Origin: an uncultured Schlesneria sp.
GTDB lineage: Bacteria > Planctomycetota > Planctomycetia > Planctomycetales > Planctomycetaceae
Assembly: GCA_903858935.1 (NCBI GenBank)
Contig: CAIOKO010000173.1
Coordinates: 1-53,388 of the forward strand
Length of the DNA stretch: 53,388 bases
Reading direction: 5' to 3'
A program made the position numbers and the translations under genes. The notes below the pieces were generated by a model. That model was not told the origin of the DNA and made no database searches. It saw nothing but the letters and a program-made list of their open reading frames with translations. Shown in pieces: positions 27,210-36,138 of this stretch (its first letter is position 1; the number at the start of each line of letters is the position of its first letter).

Positions 27210-28646
27210 ATGCACTTTTCGAGCCTTCAGAACTTTCAGAATTATCTGCTACAGTCGAAACTGGTCGAAGCATCGCAGCTTCAGCAGTGCATGGTTCGCT
27301 TGCAGTCTCGTGGTCAGAGTATCGATGGCTTGATCAGCGAACTCGAAGCGGCACACGTTCTAACGCCATACCAGGTTGCCAAGCTGAATAAGCGTGATCT
27401 GGATGGGTTGCTGCTGGGGAAATTCAAACTCCTTTATCGCAATGCCTCGGGTAGCTTTGCGCGCGTTTTTCGTGGGTGCTCTGTCAATGACGGGCGCATG
27501 GTTGGAATTAAAGTTCTTCGATCACGATGGGCAGAAGATCCGCGTAAAGTGATTCTGTTCAAACGTGAAGGAGAACTGGGAAAGCGTCTAAAGCACAAAA
27601 ACATTGTGCCAATTTACGAGGTTGGCTCTGAGGGGAATCAGCACTATCTGACGATGGAGTTCGTCGAAGGTGGAAATCTTCGCGAGTTGCTCAAGGCTCG
27701 AGGAAAATTTTCGGCGTTCGAAGCGACTCGATACGTATTAGACATTGCCCAGGGATTGGATTATGCGTTGACTACCGGGGTGACACACCGGGACTTGAAG
27801 CTCACCAATGTGTTGTTGAGCGCACAAGGCGTTGCGAAGCTGGTGGACTTTGGGTTAGCAGGACAGGACGCTTCCTCACGCTCAATCGACGAAGAAGTTG
27901 ATCGAGCTGTCGAATATTCGACCCTGGAAATGGGGACCGGAGCACCAGATAACGATCCACGAAGTGACCTGTTCTTTCTCGGTACAATTTATTACGAACT
28001 TCTTACGGGAAAGCACCCGTATCCCCCCACCAAAAGTAAGGACGAACGACGGCAGTTCAGCAGATATCGCGACATCCAGCCGATTCGAGATGTCGATCCT
28101 TCGCTTCCACCCGCCGTCACCAAAATCGTCGATAAGTTGCTCCGTATCAGCCCGTCTGAGCGGTATCAGACGCCCGCGGCTGTCGCAACAGATTTGCGAG
28201 CGGTGCTGTTGAGTCTCGCTCCTGCGACATCAAGCGATGACTCGGTGGTCGTCCCCATACCGAAACAATTCTCTCCGACCGTGATTTGTGTTGAAGATCG
28301 TGTCCGTCAACAGGATTCGCTGCGCGAGTACTTTTCCAAGCACGGCTATCGCGTTTTGTTGTTGCGGGATTTTGATCGCGCTTTGACGAGACTTCGATCA
28401 GAACCGCCAAAAGGTCTAGTTCTGATGAGCGAAACCCTGGGAAACGACGCGAAGGTACTTTTTGACAAAGCAGTGACCACATGCCGACCTTCGGGGACGG
28501 CAGTGGTCCTTGTGCTTTCCAAAGGGCAGTCAGATCTCAAGGAAACCGTTGCCGATTCGGACGTCTCGCGAGTCCTCTATGAGCACCCGGTCACCCTGCG
28601 AAGCATCCGAAAGGCGTTGGAAGACGTCTGGAATAAATCAACCTGA
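27210..28646 (+). CDS. Hanks-type Ser/Thr protein kinase with a degenerate receiver domain
   Basis: A 478-residue protein with three parts. Residues 1-62 are a small helical region (LQNFQNYLLQSKLVEASQLQ) seen in planctomycete kinases. Residues 70-335 are the kinase: the Gly loop is weak (NASGSFARV), the ATP-anchoring Lys is Lys101 in GIKVL, the catalytic loop is HRDLKLTN (His193-Asn200), and DFG is at 213-215. Residues about 356-475 look like a response-regulator receiver: VICVEDR (acidic pair), GLVLMSET (Asp expected, Ser407 here), VVLVLSKG and VLYEHPVT (Lys expected, His here). The phosphoacceptor Asp and the Lys are missing, so it is probably a pseudoreceiver. No membrane segment is visible. 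It lies downstream of a STAS gene and converges with ileS. Confidence 0.88.
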   Translation: MHFSSLQNFQNYLLQSKLVEASQLQQCMVRLQSRGQSIDGLISELEAAHVLTPYQVAKLNKRDLDGLLLGKFKLLYRNASGSFARVFRGCSVNDGRMVGIKVLRSRWAEDPRKVILFKREGELGKRLKHKNIVPIYEVGSEGNQHYLTMEFVEGGNLRELLKARGKFSAFEATRYVLDIAQGLDYALTTGVTHRDLKLTNVLLSAQGVAKLVDFGLAGQDASSRSIDEEVDRAVEYSTLEMGTGAPDNDPRSDLFFLGTIYYELLTGKHPYPPTKSKDERRQFSRYRDIQPIRDVDPSLPPAVTKIVDKLLRISPSERYQTPAAVATDLRAVLLSLAPATSSDDSVVVPIPKQFSPTVICVEDRVRQQDSLREYFSKHGYRVLLLRDFDRALTRLRSEPPKGLVLMSETLGNDAKVLFDKAVTTCRPSGTAVVLVLSKGQSDLKETVADSDVSRVLYEHPVTLRSIRKALEDVWNKST

Positions 28647-28663
28647 CGGTCACTGTTTGACGG

Positions 28664-31600
28664 TTAGACTGATTCGATCCAGATCGACACTTTTGCATCT
28701 CCAACGGTAACTGATTCGACTTCGTTTTCGTTCAACGGAGATTGATTCAGGCTTTCTGCCAGAGTTTCGCTTCGAATCAGGTCGCCCCATTCACTCAGCA
28801 TTTCCGCAATCTGCGGATTATCGCTGACGTAGTAGACACGAATGCGGCTTTCGATTTCAAGGTTTGCATCCTTCCGGAGCTGTTGAACCTGACGAATGAA
28901 GTCGCGAGCCATACCTTCGCGAAGCAGGGCAGGGGTCAGCTCGGTTGATAATGCCAGTTGAATGCCTCGATCATCGGCACAGACCCAGCCGGTTGCTTGT
29001 TCAGTCCCGACCTGGACATCATCTGGATCAAGCTTGATTTCGTGGCCATCGAGCGTCACTGTCACCGACTGACCCAAACGAATCAGTGCCATGAGATCGG
29101 CGTCGACAGACGGTAGTTTCTCGCGAAGCAGATTCAGCAATTTGCCATACTTGGGACCCAATGTCTTAAGGTTCGCTTTGTAAACATACTTGACGATATC
29201 TGCCAGGCTGTCGCAGACCGTCACTTGTTTGACATTCAATTCTTCACGGATGAGATCGCTTAGACGTTCGATCGCGCGACGTTGTTCTAAGTTACTGGTC
29301 GAGACGCGCAGCTCTGGAAGCGGTTGCCGGACTCGGCGGTCGGCATCGTCTCGTAACTTGTGGCCCAGCGCAACAACGGTTTGTGCCGCAGCCATGCTTT
29401 CGTTCAAGTCGCGATCGAGGATTGTCAGGTCAGGTGTCGGATAATCGCAAAGGTGAACGGATTCGGGTGTCTTGTCATCGACACCAGTTTTCACCGCGAC
29501 AACGAGATTCTGATACAGCCGTTCCGCTAAAAACGGGATCATCGGTGCCAGCAGTTTGCTGAGCGTAACCAGAACCTCGTACAGTGACTGATAAGCCGCC
29601 AGCTTGTCGCGGTCTCTTGCGTCTTTTGATCGCCAGAACCGGCGTCGATTTCGCCGGATGTACCAGGAGGAAAGGTCGTCAATAAAGGTCGCGGCGAGAC
29701 GGGTGGCTTCCGGTGTATCATAATTTTCGAGAGCCGCGCGCATACCACCGATAAGTGCTTGCAGATTCGAAAGCAGCCAGCGATCGATCTCGGGCCGTTC
29801 GGCAACTGGAATATGAGGAGCTTGCGGGTCAAATTCGTCGAGTCGAGCATAGTTGACGAAGAAGGCATAGCTATTCCAAAGTGGAATCAAAACCATGCGG
29901 CGCGTCTCGTCGGCCGGTGTGCTGGTGACGAGGCTGGTATAGACGCCATCGATCGTCATATTCGTCGGGCCGTTAACCGTTTCAAGGGTGACAGGCTGGT
30001 CTTTGTGGCGCGTACCGAACCGCAGGTCTGAGGCGGGGTTCTGAGCCAGATACATCCAACGCATCGTATCGACGCCGATTTGTTCTGCCGCTTCTTCAAA
30101 CCAGATCGCCGTCCCATCGGACTTATGCATTGGTTTGCCAGCTTCGTTCATCACTAGGCGATGCCCCAGCAGTGTCTTAAACGGCTTCTTTTCATCCGGA
30201 TTTTCGGTACGGTCACAGTTCATCATTGTTCCCATCGAGAGCAATGAATAGAACCAGTTACGGAACTGACCCGGAAAACACTCCGTGACCAGATCGGCGG
30301 GATACCACTTTCGCCAATAATCGGGATGAGTATTATAGCCTAATGTGCTGAACGAGACGATTCCTGCGTCGAGCCAGGGATTTCCGACATCGGGAATCCG
30401 TGACAAAACCGCGCCGGTTTTCTCACTGCGAATCTTCACCAGATCGATCCACGGCTTATGCGGTGTATGTCCTTCAAATTCTGCCCAGCCTTCGACCGCT
30501 CGTTCTTTCAATTCGGCGACTGAGCCGATTACGTCGAAGTCTGTTGGATCATCAGGGTTGATCCAGATCGGAAGGGCAAGGCCCCAGAAGCGCTTCTTCG
30601 AGATCATCCAGTCCCGCATATTCGTCAGCCATTCTCGCTCGCGCTCGCCCCCCTGGATGCTGTCGGGAAGCCAGCGGATCCGATCCGTGACTTCCATGAT
30701 TTCTTCGCGCCAGTCCATATTGATGAACCATTCGTCAACGAGTCGAAAGACCAGTTCGTCACCTGTTCGCCAGCAGAACGGATAGATGTGCGGGTACTTT
30801 TCGTCAGCGACGAGTAAATGCCGCTCTTTGAGCCTGGTCAGGACGAGGTCGATCGTTTCCGGATCAGTCGCTTCGCGGCCCGTGAATTCTCCAAATCCTT
30901 CGATAAAACGCCCATCTTCACCCAGAGGCGCGATTCCCACGATTCCCGCTGCGATGCCCAATTGATGGTCTATATCACCGCAGCCCGGCGCGATGTGGAC
31001 AATCCCGGTCCCCTCACCAGCGACGACGTTCGGGCTTCCTTTGAAATCGCGTCCGCCATCGATAACTCTATGACAGAAAACGCCAGTCTTCCCTTCGAGC
31101 CGTGGATCGAGTGGAACTCCGCCAGACGCATTTTGAGCGGGCAGGTCGTCAAAAGGACCGGTATACCGCCAACCGATCATTTCGGCTCCCTTGATGGTCC
31201 CTTCGATTTCGTAGCCACCTATTTCTTTAAAGAACTGTCCGATGGTCTTCAGCTTTGGAACTCCTGCAGGCCACATCCATTCAGGTCGGCCGAATCCTTC
31301 TTTGAACTCTTTTGCAAGACGCTGGAAATCGAGATTGTCCTTGGCGAAGTAATAGACTGCGCCGTCGCGTTTTGCCCGCAATTTGACGTAATCCAAATCC
31401 GGATTTACCGCGGCTGCGACATTGCTCGTCAACGTCCAGGGAGTTGTGGTCCAGACGAGTAAAAACTCTTTATCCGGGTGAGTGGTTTTTGTGCCTTGAT
31501 GTTCGTGTACGATAGGGAATCGAACAAAACAACTCCGATGGACGGTCAGCTTTCGTCCGTCAGCGACTTCCATCTGACTGTAAGCGCTTCCACCTCGACC

Positions 31601-32284
31601 CGACCAGGGCATGACATCGTGGCCTCGATAGACCTTGCCCCGCTGGAAACATTTTTTCAAAAACGTCCAGATGGTTTCGTTGTTTTCGGTCGAGAACGTA
31701 AAGTAACTTCCGCCCCAATCGGGGTTGCCGAGTTTCGCGACGATTGACTCTGCGGTGTCGCGGATCACCGTTCCGGGCTGCTTCGGCGGAGTGAATTCGA
31801 TGATCTCATCGGTGCCAATCGAGTCCGCAAGTCGACGCAACTGATCGGGATCGTCCCATTCCATCCAATAGCCAAGTCGGATGGACTGTTCTGTCTGAAT
31901 GGCAGCGTATTTGAGAACCCGCTGCTTACAGGTGTGCACAAATTTATCGATACCGTAGGACTCAATTTGGCTTTTCGCGCCAAGTCCCAGTTGCTTTTCG
32001 ACTTCGACTTCGACCCACAGCCCCTGGCAATCAAAGCCGTTCTGATGACGCAGATCGCGTCCGTTCATGGCCCAGTATCGCTGAAAGGTATCTTTGTATG
32101 TGCGACCCCAGGCATGATGGACCCCCATCGGATTATTGGCCGTAATGGGGCCGTCCAGAAAACTCCAAGGGGTTTTACCAGAGATTTTCTTTCGCAGCTT
32201 GGCGAAAACCTTTTGTTTATCCCAGAGCTTTAAGATCTCATGCTCACCCTGCACAAACTCTGCATCGCCGACTTTTTGAAACAT
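28664..32284 (-). CDS. ileS: Isoleucyl-tRNA synthetase, divergent class I type
   Basis: A 1206-residue class I aminoacyl-tRNA synthetase that matches IleRS in layout: catalytic core, editing domain and anticodon-binding domain. The core starts with [26 protein letters not shown], the place of the HIGH signature. Here that signature is GVHH; its final His is kept but the first is not. The KMSKS site reads [10 protein letters not shown], so the first Lys is Pro and the first Ser is His, while the second Lys-Ser is kept. [15 protein letters not shown] and WMEWDDP are typical of this subgroup. Length is about 160 residues more than the common bacterial type. I set the start at the ATG at 32284, which has GGAAGACG upstream, not the TTG at 32317. 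It may be the only IleRS or a second copy, and that cannot be told here. Confidence 0.85.
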   Translation of the reverse strand: MFQKVGDAEFVQGEHEILKLWDKQKVFAKLRKKISGKTPWSFLDGPITANNPMGVHHAWGRTYKDTFQRYWAMNGRDLRHQNGFDCQGLWVEVEVEKQLGLGAKSQIESYGIDKFVHTCKQRVLKYAAIQTEQSIRLGYWMEWDDPDQLRRLADSIGTDEIIEFTPPKQPGTVIRDTAESIVAKLGNPDWGGSYFTFSTENNETIWTFLKKCFQRGKVYRGHDVMPWSGRGGSAYSQMEVADGRKLTVHRSCFVRFPIVHEHQGTKTTHPDKEFLLVWTTTPWTLTSNVAAAVNPDLDYVKLRAKRDGAVYYFAKDNLDFQRLAKEFKEGFGRPEWMWPAGVPKLKTIGQFFKEIGGYEIEGTIKGAEMIGWRYTGPFDDLPAQNASGGVPLDPRLEGKTGVFCHRVIDGGRDFKGSPNVVAGEGTGIVHIAPGCGDIDHQLGIAAGIVGIAPLGEDGRFIEGFGEFTGREATDPETIDLVLTRLKERHLLVADEKYPHIYPFCWRTGDELVFRLVDEWFINMDWREEIMEVTDRIRWLPDSIQGGEREREWLTNMRDWMISKKRFWGLALPIWINPDDPTDFDVIGSVAELKERAVEGWAEFEGHTPHKPWIDLVKIRSEKTGAVLSRIPDVGNPWLDAGIVSFSTLGYNTHPDYWRKWYPADLVTECFPGQFRNWFYSLLSMGTMMNCDRTENPDEKKPFKTLLGHRLVMNEAGKPMHKSDGTAIWFEEAAEQIGVDTMRWMYLAQNPASDLRFGTRHKDQPVTLETVNGPTNMTIDGVYTSLVTSTPADETRRMVLIPLWNSYAFFVNYARLDEFDPQAPHIPVAERPEIDRWLLSNLQALIGGMRAALENYDTPEATRLAATFIDDLSSWYIRRNRRRFWRSKDARDRDKLAAYQSLYEVLVTLSKLLAPMIPFLAERLYQNLVVAVKTGVDDKTPESVHLCDYPTPDLTILDRDLNESMAAAQTVVALGHKLRDDADRRVRQPLPELRVSTSNLEQRRAIERLSDLIREELNVKQVTVCDSLADIVKYVYKANLKTLGPKYGKLLNLLREKLPSVDADLMALIRLGQSVTVTLDGHEIKLDPDDVQVGTEQATGWVCADDRGIQLALSTELTPALLREGMARDFIRQVQQLRKDANLEIESRIRVYYVSDNPQIAEMLSEWGDLIRSETLAESLNQSPLNENEVESVTVGDAKVSIWIESV

Positions 32285-32631
32285 CGTCTTCCGAATCCTT
32301 TTCCACCCATCAGTCAAACCAGGATTTGATTTTCAGATCCTGGACCAACTGTTGTATCCGCAAAACCGATCGTTCAGAAAGTGACAGGAAATCGGTTTGA
32401 GGTTGAAAATACGAAAAACCACGAGGAAATGCATTCCGCTCGAAGGGAATTCCAATCCGAAACGACGTGAGTTTCATTGAAAACGATCTTATAATAGTGA
32501 TTCGACACTGGGCGTCGTTTCCAATCCGGTGGTCCGACGATCGAAAGCAAAAGCCAGTTTACTTTTGATTTCGAAATCGTTTGACTCTACCTTTGTTTCG
32601 AAACCGATAGACATACTGGACCAGGCCTCTC
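32285..32631. other. Intergenic gap between divergent ileS and larA-like genes
   Basis: This 347-base gap must hold two promoters. A TATAAT lies at 32490-32495, but a convincing -35 does not precede it. No T-box or other leader structure could be recognised. Confidence 0.4.
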
Positions 32632-33903
32632 ATGTTGCTTTTCCCTCGAATGTTTCGGCTCCGTCAAACGTTTGATGCCCGTCGCGTTACAGATATTTCC
32701 GGCGAAGTTTCACGTCAGCTCGATTCACTGAAGTTGAACGAGCAGATTCGCCCCGATCAATCGGTCGCGATCACTGCAGGCAGCCGAGGGATTGCTCATA
32801 TTGGCCAGATCACGCGTGCAGTGGTCGACCATATCAAGGGCTTGGGTGCCAAGCCGTTCATCGTTCCTGCGATGGGTAGCCATGGTGGCGGAACGGCAGC
32901 AGGACAAACACAGTTGCTTGAGCATTACGGTATCACCCCTGAAAAAATGGGTTGTGAACTTCGTGCGTCGATGGAGACTGTGATCGTTGACAGGACGCCA
33001 CAAGGAATTCCTGTCCACTTCGACAAGCATGCTTCGCTTGCAGACCACGTTTTAATTGTCGGTCGAGTTAAGCCACATACGGGCTTTGTCGGCGATGTTG
33101 AATCGGGACTGCACAAAATGATGCTGATCGGCCTCGGCAAGCACGAAGGGGCCAAGATTTATCATCGAGCCATTGCTGATTACAGTTTTATGGAAATCAT
33201 TACTGCGGTTGCGGCTTCCGTGATTGCCAAGTGTCGCGTCGTCGGCGGTCTGGCGATTGTTGAGAATGCCTATGATGAAACCGCCTTGATCGAAGCGGTC
33301 TCCCCCGCACGGTTTCTTGAACGCGAAAAGGAGCTTCTCAAGCTGGCGACCCAATGGTTGCCCCGGTTGCCGTTCCCGGTCGCCGACCTGCTTATTATTG
33401 ATCAAATCGGAAAGAACATCAGTGGAACAGGGCTCGATACAAATGTGGTCGGGCGAAAGTACAATGACCACGCTGGCACCGACCGAGATACGGTTCGTTG
33501 CAAACGGATTTTCGTGAGGGGACTGACGGACGAGACTCATGGTAACGCGACGGGGATTGGGATCAGCGAGTTTACCAATCAGCGCACTGCCGATGCGATT
33601 GATCGCAAGATCACGGCCATCAATTGCATTACCGGTCTGCATCCCACGGCAGCGATGATTCCCATCGCGTATGAAACGGACGGCGAAGCAATCTCACAGG
33701 CCTTGCATACGTGCGGGTTAGTTGAACCACCTCATGCAAAAGTCATCCAGATCAAGGACACGCTGCACCTGGCAGATGTCCTGGTCAGCGAAAAATATCT
33801 TGATGAATTATCGGGGCGCAACGATCTTGAGCGTCTGAGTGAGCCTGAAGAAATGTCGTTCGATGCTAATGGAAACTTGCGAGCGGTTGATGACCTTGCC
33901 TGA
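32632..33903 (+). CDS. LarA-like protein (lactate-racemase N-terminal domain)
   Basis: A 423-residue protein resembling the LarA superfamily, where a nickel-pincer nucleotide cofactor is used in 2-hydroxyacid epimerisation or racemisation. Visible features are VAITAGSRGIAHIGQITRAV, FIVPAMGSHGGGT, VGRVKPHTGF, and a His/Lys-rich segment GLHKMMLIGLGKHEGAKIYH. The pieces I recognise include GSRGIA and GSHGGGT; I cannot assign the Ni-binding Lys with certainty. The actual substrate is unknown, and family members have many. The ATG at 32632 is near AGG; the Met at 32650 is another option. It overlaps the cysteine desulfurase by 14 bases. The genes for cofactor synthesis (larB, larC, larE) are not in the window. 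Confidence 0.75.
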   Translation: MLLFPRMFRLRQTFDARRVTDISGEVSRQLDSLKLNEQIRPDQSVAITAGSRGIAHIGQITRAVVDHIKGLGAKPFIVPAMGSHGGGTAAGQTQLLEHYGITPEKMGCELRASMETVIVDRTPQGIPVHFDKHASLADHVLIVGRVKPHTGFVGDVESGLHKMMLIGLGKHEGAKIYHRAIADYSFMEIITAVAASVIAKCRVVGGLAIVENAYDETALIEAVSPARFLEREKELLKLATQWLPRLPFPVADLLIIDQIGKNISGTGLDTNVVGRKYNDHAGTDRDTVRCKRIFVRGLTDETHGNATGIGISEFTNQRTADAIDRKITAINCITGLHPTAAMIPIAYETDGEAISQALHTCGLVEPPHAKVIQIKDTLHLADVLVSEKYLDELSGRNDLERLSEPEEMSFDANGNLRAVDDLA

Positions 33904-35032
33904 AATCTATCTCGATAACAACGCAACCACACAACCGTTGCCGGAAGTGATTGAGACGGTTTCGCGGCATCTGCGTGAATCGTACGGCAATCCGAGCAGT
34001 CGGCATGGATTGGGGCGTAAGGCTCGGCGCGTCCTTGAAGACAGCCGCGAACAGATTGCTGCCATTCTCGGTGCTATGCCCTCCGAATTAGTCTTCACCA
34101 GCGGAGGGACCGAGGCCAATAACCTGGCTGTCTTCGGTCTGACACCGCACCAAGCTGGTTCAATTGTGATTTCGCCGGGAGAACATCCCTCAAACCTGGA
34201 AGCATGCCGCGTGCGAGAGCGACAAGGATGGCGGCTGGAGACAGTTCCCGTTGACGGATCTGGACTGCTGCAGTTGAGTGTAGAGAGCTTGGCTGAACTC
34301 GATTGGACTAATGTCCGATTGGCCGCTGTCATTCTGGCTCATAATGAAACTGGCGTCATCCAGAACGTTGATCCGTTGATTGATCGAGGAAAGGAATTTC
34401 GATTTGCCGTGCATCTGGACGGCGTTCAAGCGGTTGGAAAGCTTCCGGTCAATTTTCGGAAGCTCGGCGCAACAACGCTGAGTTTTGCGGCTCACAAATT
34501 TCATGGGCCACGCGGAATCGGTGGATTGCTGGTTCGAGAAGGGGTCACGGTTTCGCCGGGGTTCTCGGTGGGAGGGCTTCAGGAGACGGGACGGCGAGCG
34601 GGGACCGAGCCTGTTCCTCTCGTGGCCGGCATGGCGAAGGCTTTGGATCTCTGGAACCGAACACAGGTCGAGCGAACCACGTATGTGACAAGTTTGCGGG
34701 ATCACCTGGAAGCACGGCTTTTGTCACTCGCCACACCGGCAGTAATAAACGGGCAACTGGCACCACGGCTTCCAAATACGTTGAATATCTCGTTTCCAGG
34801 CGTTGATGGTGAAGCGTTGCTCGTGGCACTCGACCTCGAAGGGGTTGCGGCTTCGCTTGGGAGTGCGTGTGCCAGCGGTTCTATCGAACCGACGCCGATT
34901 CTTGTCGCGATGGGACTGTCTCCAGAACTGTATCGATCGGCAGTTCGACTGACTTTGAGTTGTCTCAACACACGTGAAGAAATCGACGAAGCTGCGATTC
35001 GAATTGCCGAGGTCGTCAAGTGCTTGCGTTAG
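33890..35032 (+). CDS. Cysteine desulfurase (NifS/IscS family)
   Basis: A 380-residue PLP enzyme that releases sulfur from cysteine as a persulfide. The N terminus is IYLDNNATTQPLP, as in the family. FTSGGTEANNLA binds the cofactor phosphate; AHNETGVIQ and HLDGVQAVGK follow; the Schiff-base Lys is Lys203 in AHKFHGPRG. The catalytic Cys is Cys327 in LGSACASGS, in the family position. The ATG at 33890 lies inside the end of the upstream gene, giving a 14-base overlap and probable translational coupling. Sulfur acceptors such as IscU are not adjacent. It may serve Fe-S assembly, tRNA thiolation or, by position, a sulfur-containing cofactor. Confidence 0.9.
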   Translation: MTLPEIYLDNNATTQPLPEVIETVSRHLRESYGNPSSRHGLGRKARRVLEDSREQIAAILGAMPSELVFTSGGTEANNLAVFGLTPHQAGSIVISPGEHPSNLEACRVRERQGWRLETVPVDGSGLLQLSVESLAELDWTNVRLAAVILAHNETGVIQNVDPLIDRGKEFRFAVHLDGVQAVGKLPVNFRKLGATTLSFAAHKFHGPRGIGGLLVREGVTVSPGFSVGGLQETGRRAGTEPVPLVAGMAKALDLWNRTQVERTTYVTSLRDHLEARLLSLATPAVINGQLAPRLPNTLNISFPGVDGEALLVALDLEGVAASLGSACASGSIEPTPILVAMGLSPELYRSAVRLTLSCLNTREEIDEAAIRIAEVVKCLR

Positions 35033-35148
35033 CCTCGTGCCAGTTATAAGACATTGCTCGGTTTCCGGCGGGCGTCGGAGAAACGAGTGGCGTTTGCCTG
35101 AATGATTCGTTGCCTGATTAATTATTTCCAGAAAGTCTTGAGACCGCT

Positions 35149-36045
35149 TTGACTTCGAATTCGCAAGTTTCTGAGCAGTCATATTCGGACAACACGACTC
35201 CTGACCGTGTTCGTACCTTACGAATGACGCTTGCTTACGACGGAACGAATTACTGCGGATGGCAGATTCAACCGAACGGCGTCGCTCTCCAGGCTGTTGT
35301 CGAACAAGCCCTGGCCGAATTCACCGGCGAAGCGATTCGGGTTGTGGCGTCGGGGCGAACTGATGCCGGTGTGCATGCGGTCGGTCAAGTAACAAGTTTT
35401 ACCACAAGTTTGACGGCTCCTTGCCATGGTTTTCTGCATGGATTACCACGATATCTGCCGGAAGATATTGTTGTACGAGATGTTCAGGAGGTCCCCAAGG
35501 GGTTTAACGCCCGATATGATGCAAAGCGAAAGTGGTATCGCTATGTGATTCATAACAGTCGGATTCGAGTTCCCTTTCTCCGCAACGCCGCACTCTGGCA
35601 GCGTTCGCCGCTGGATGAATTGGCGATGCACAAGGCGGTTCAATGTCTTGTAGGGACGCATGACTTTCGCTGTTTTGAAACCCAGTGGCCCAATCGCTCA
35701 TCCAGTGTCCGTACGATCTATCATGCCTCGGTCACACGTAAGAGTGGATGGAATGTCTGGGAGTCGTCAGATCTTGAACGCCCTGGCACCAGCATTCTTT
35801 CGGCGACAACGCTAGCTTCGGACCGGAAAAGTTCGAAACACGATCCTTCGTTTCTTTGTTTTGACGTTGAAGCCGACGGTTTCCTTTACAATATGGTTCG
35901 TGCCATTGTTGGCACGCTGATCCATGTCGGACGCGGACGCTGGACACCAGATGATCTGCGTCGGATTCTCGAATCTGGCGACCGGACGCATGCCGGCGAA
36001 ACAGCTCCGCCACAGGGACTTTACCTGATGCGGGTCGACTATTGA
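35149..36045 (+). CDS. truA: tRNA pseudouridine synthase A
   Basis: TruA converts uridines 38-40 of tRNA anticodon arms to pseudouridine. The 298-residue product has LAYDGTNYCGWQ, SGRTDAGVHAVGQ with the catalytic Asp (Asp72), FNARYDAKRKWYRY, GTHDFRCF and a C-terminal FLYNMVRAIVGTLIHVGRGRW. A segment of about 35 residues (near 198-232, Ser/Thr-rich) is inserted between two strands of the second half and is not in typical TruA. The start is unclear. I give the TTG at 35149, which leaves a 25-residue N-terminal extension; the ATG at 35224 would begin right at LAYDG and lose the first strand. It follows the cysteine desulfurase by 116 bases. Confidence 0.9.
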   Translation: MTSNSQVSEQSYSDNTTPDRVRTLRMTLAYDGTNYCGWQIQPNGVALQAVVEQALAEFTGEAIRVVASGRTDAGVHAVGQVTSFTTSLTAPCHGFLHGLPRYLPEDIVVRDVQEVPKGFNARYDAKRKWYRYVIHNSRIRVPFLRNAALWQRSPLDELAMHKAVQCLVGTHDFRCFETQWPNRSSSVRTIYHASVTRKSGWNVWESSDLERPGTSILSATTLASDRKSSKHDPSFLCFDVEADGFLYNMVRAIVGTLIHVGRGRWTPDDLRRILESGDRTHAGETAPPQGLYLMRVDY

Positions 36046-36138
36046 TGGTAATGTTGTAAATCGAAAGCGATTATTGCCACTTCGACGCCCGCATGTCGTT
36101 GCTGCTCAGCTCGTCAAGTACAATCAGGCCCGAGGCAA

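Noticed and set aside
30818-31462. 214-codon open frame antisense to ileS
   Set aside because: It is a shadow of the synthetase gene with no recognisable domain.
32490-32495. TATAAT as a -10 promoter element
   Set aside because: The hexamer is perfect, but no -35-like sequence lies 16-18 bases upstream, and promoter rules in planctomycetes are not certain.
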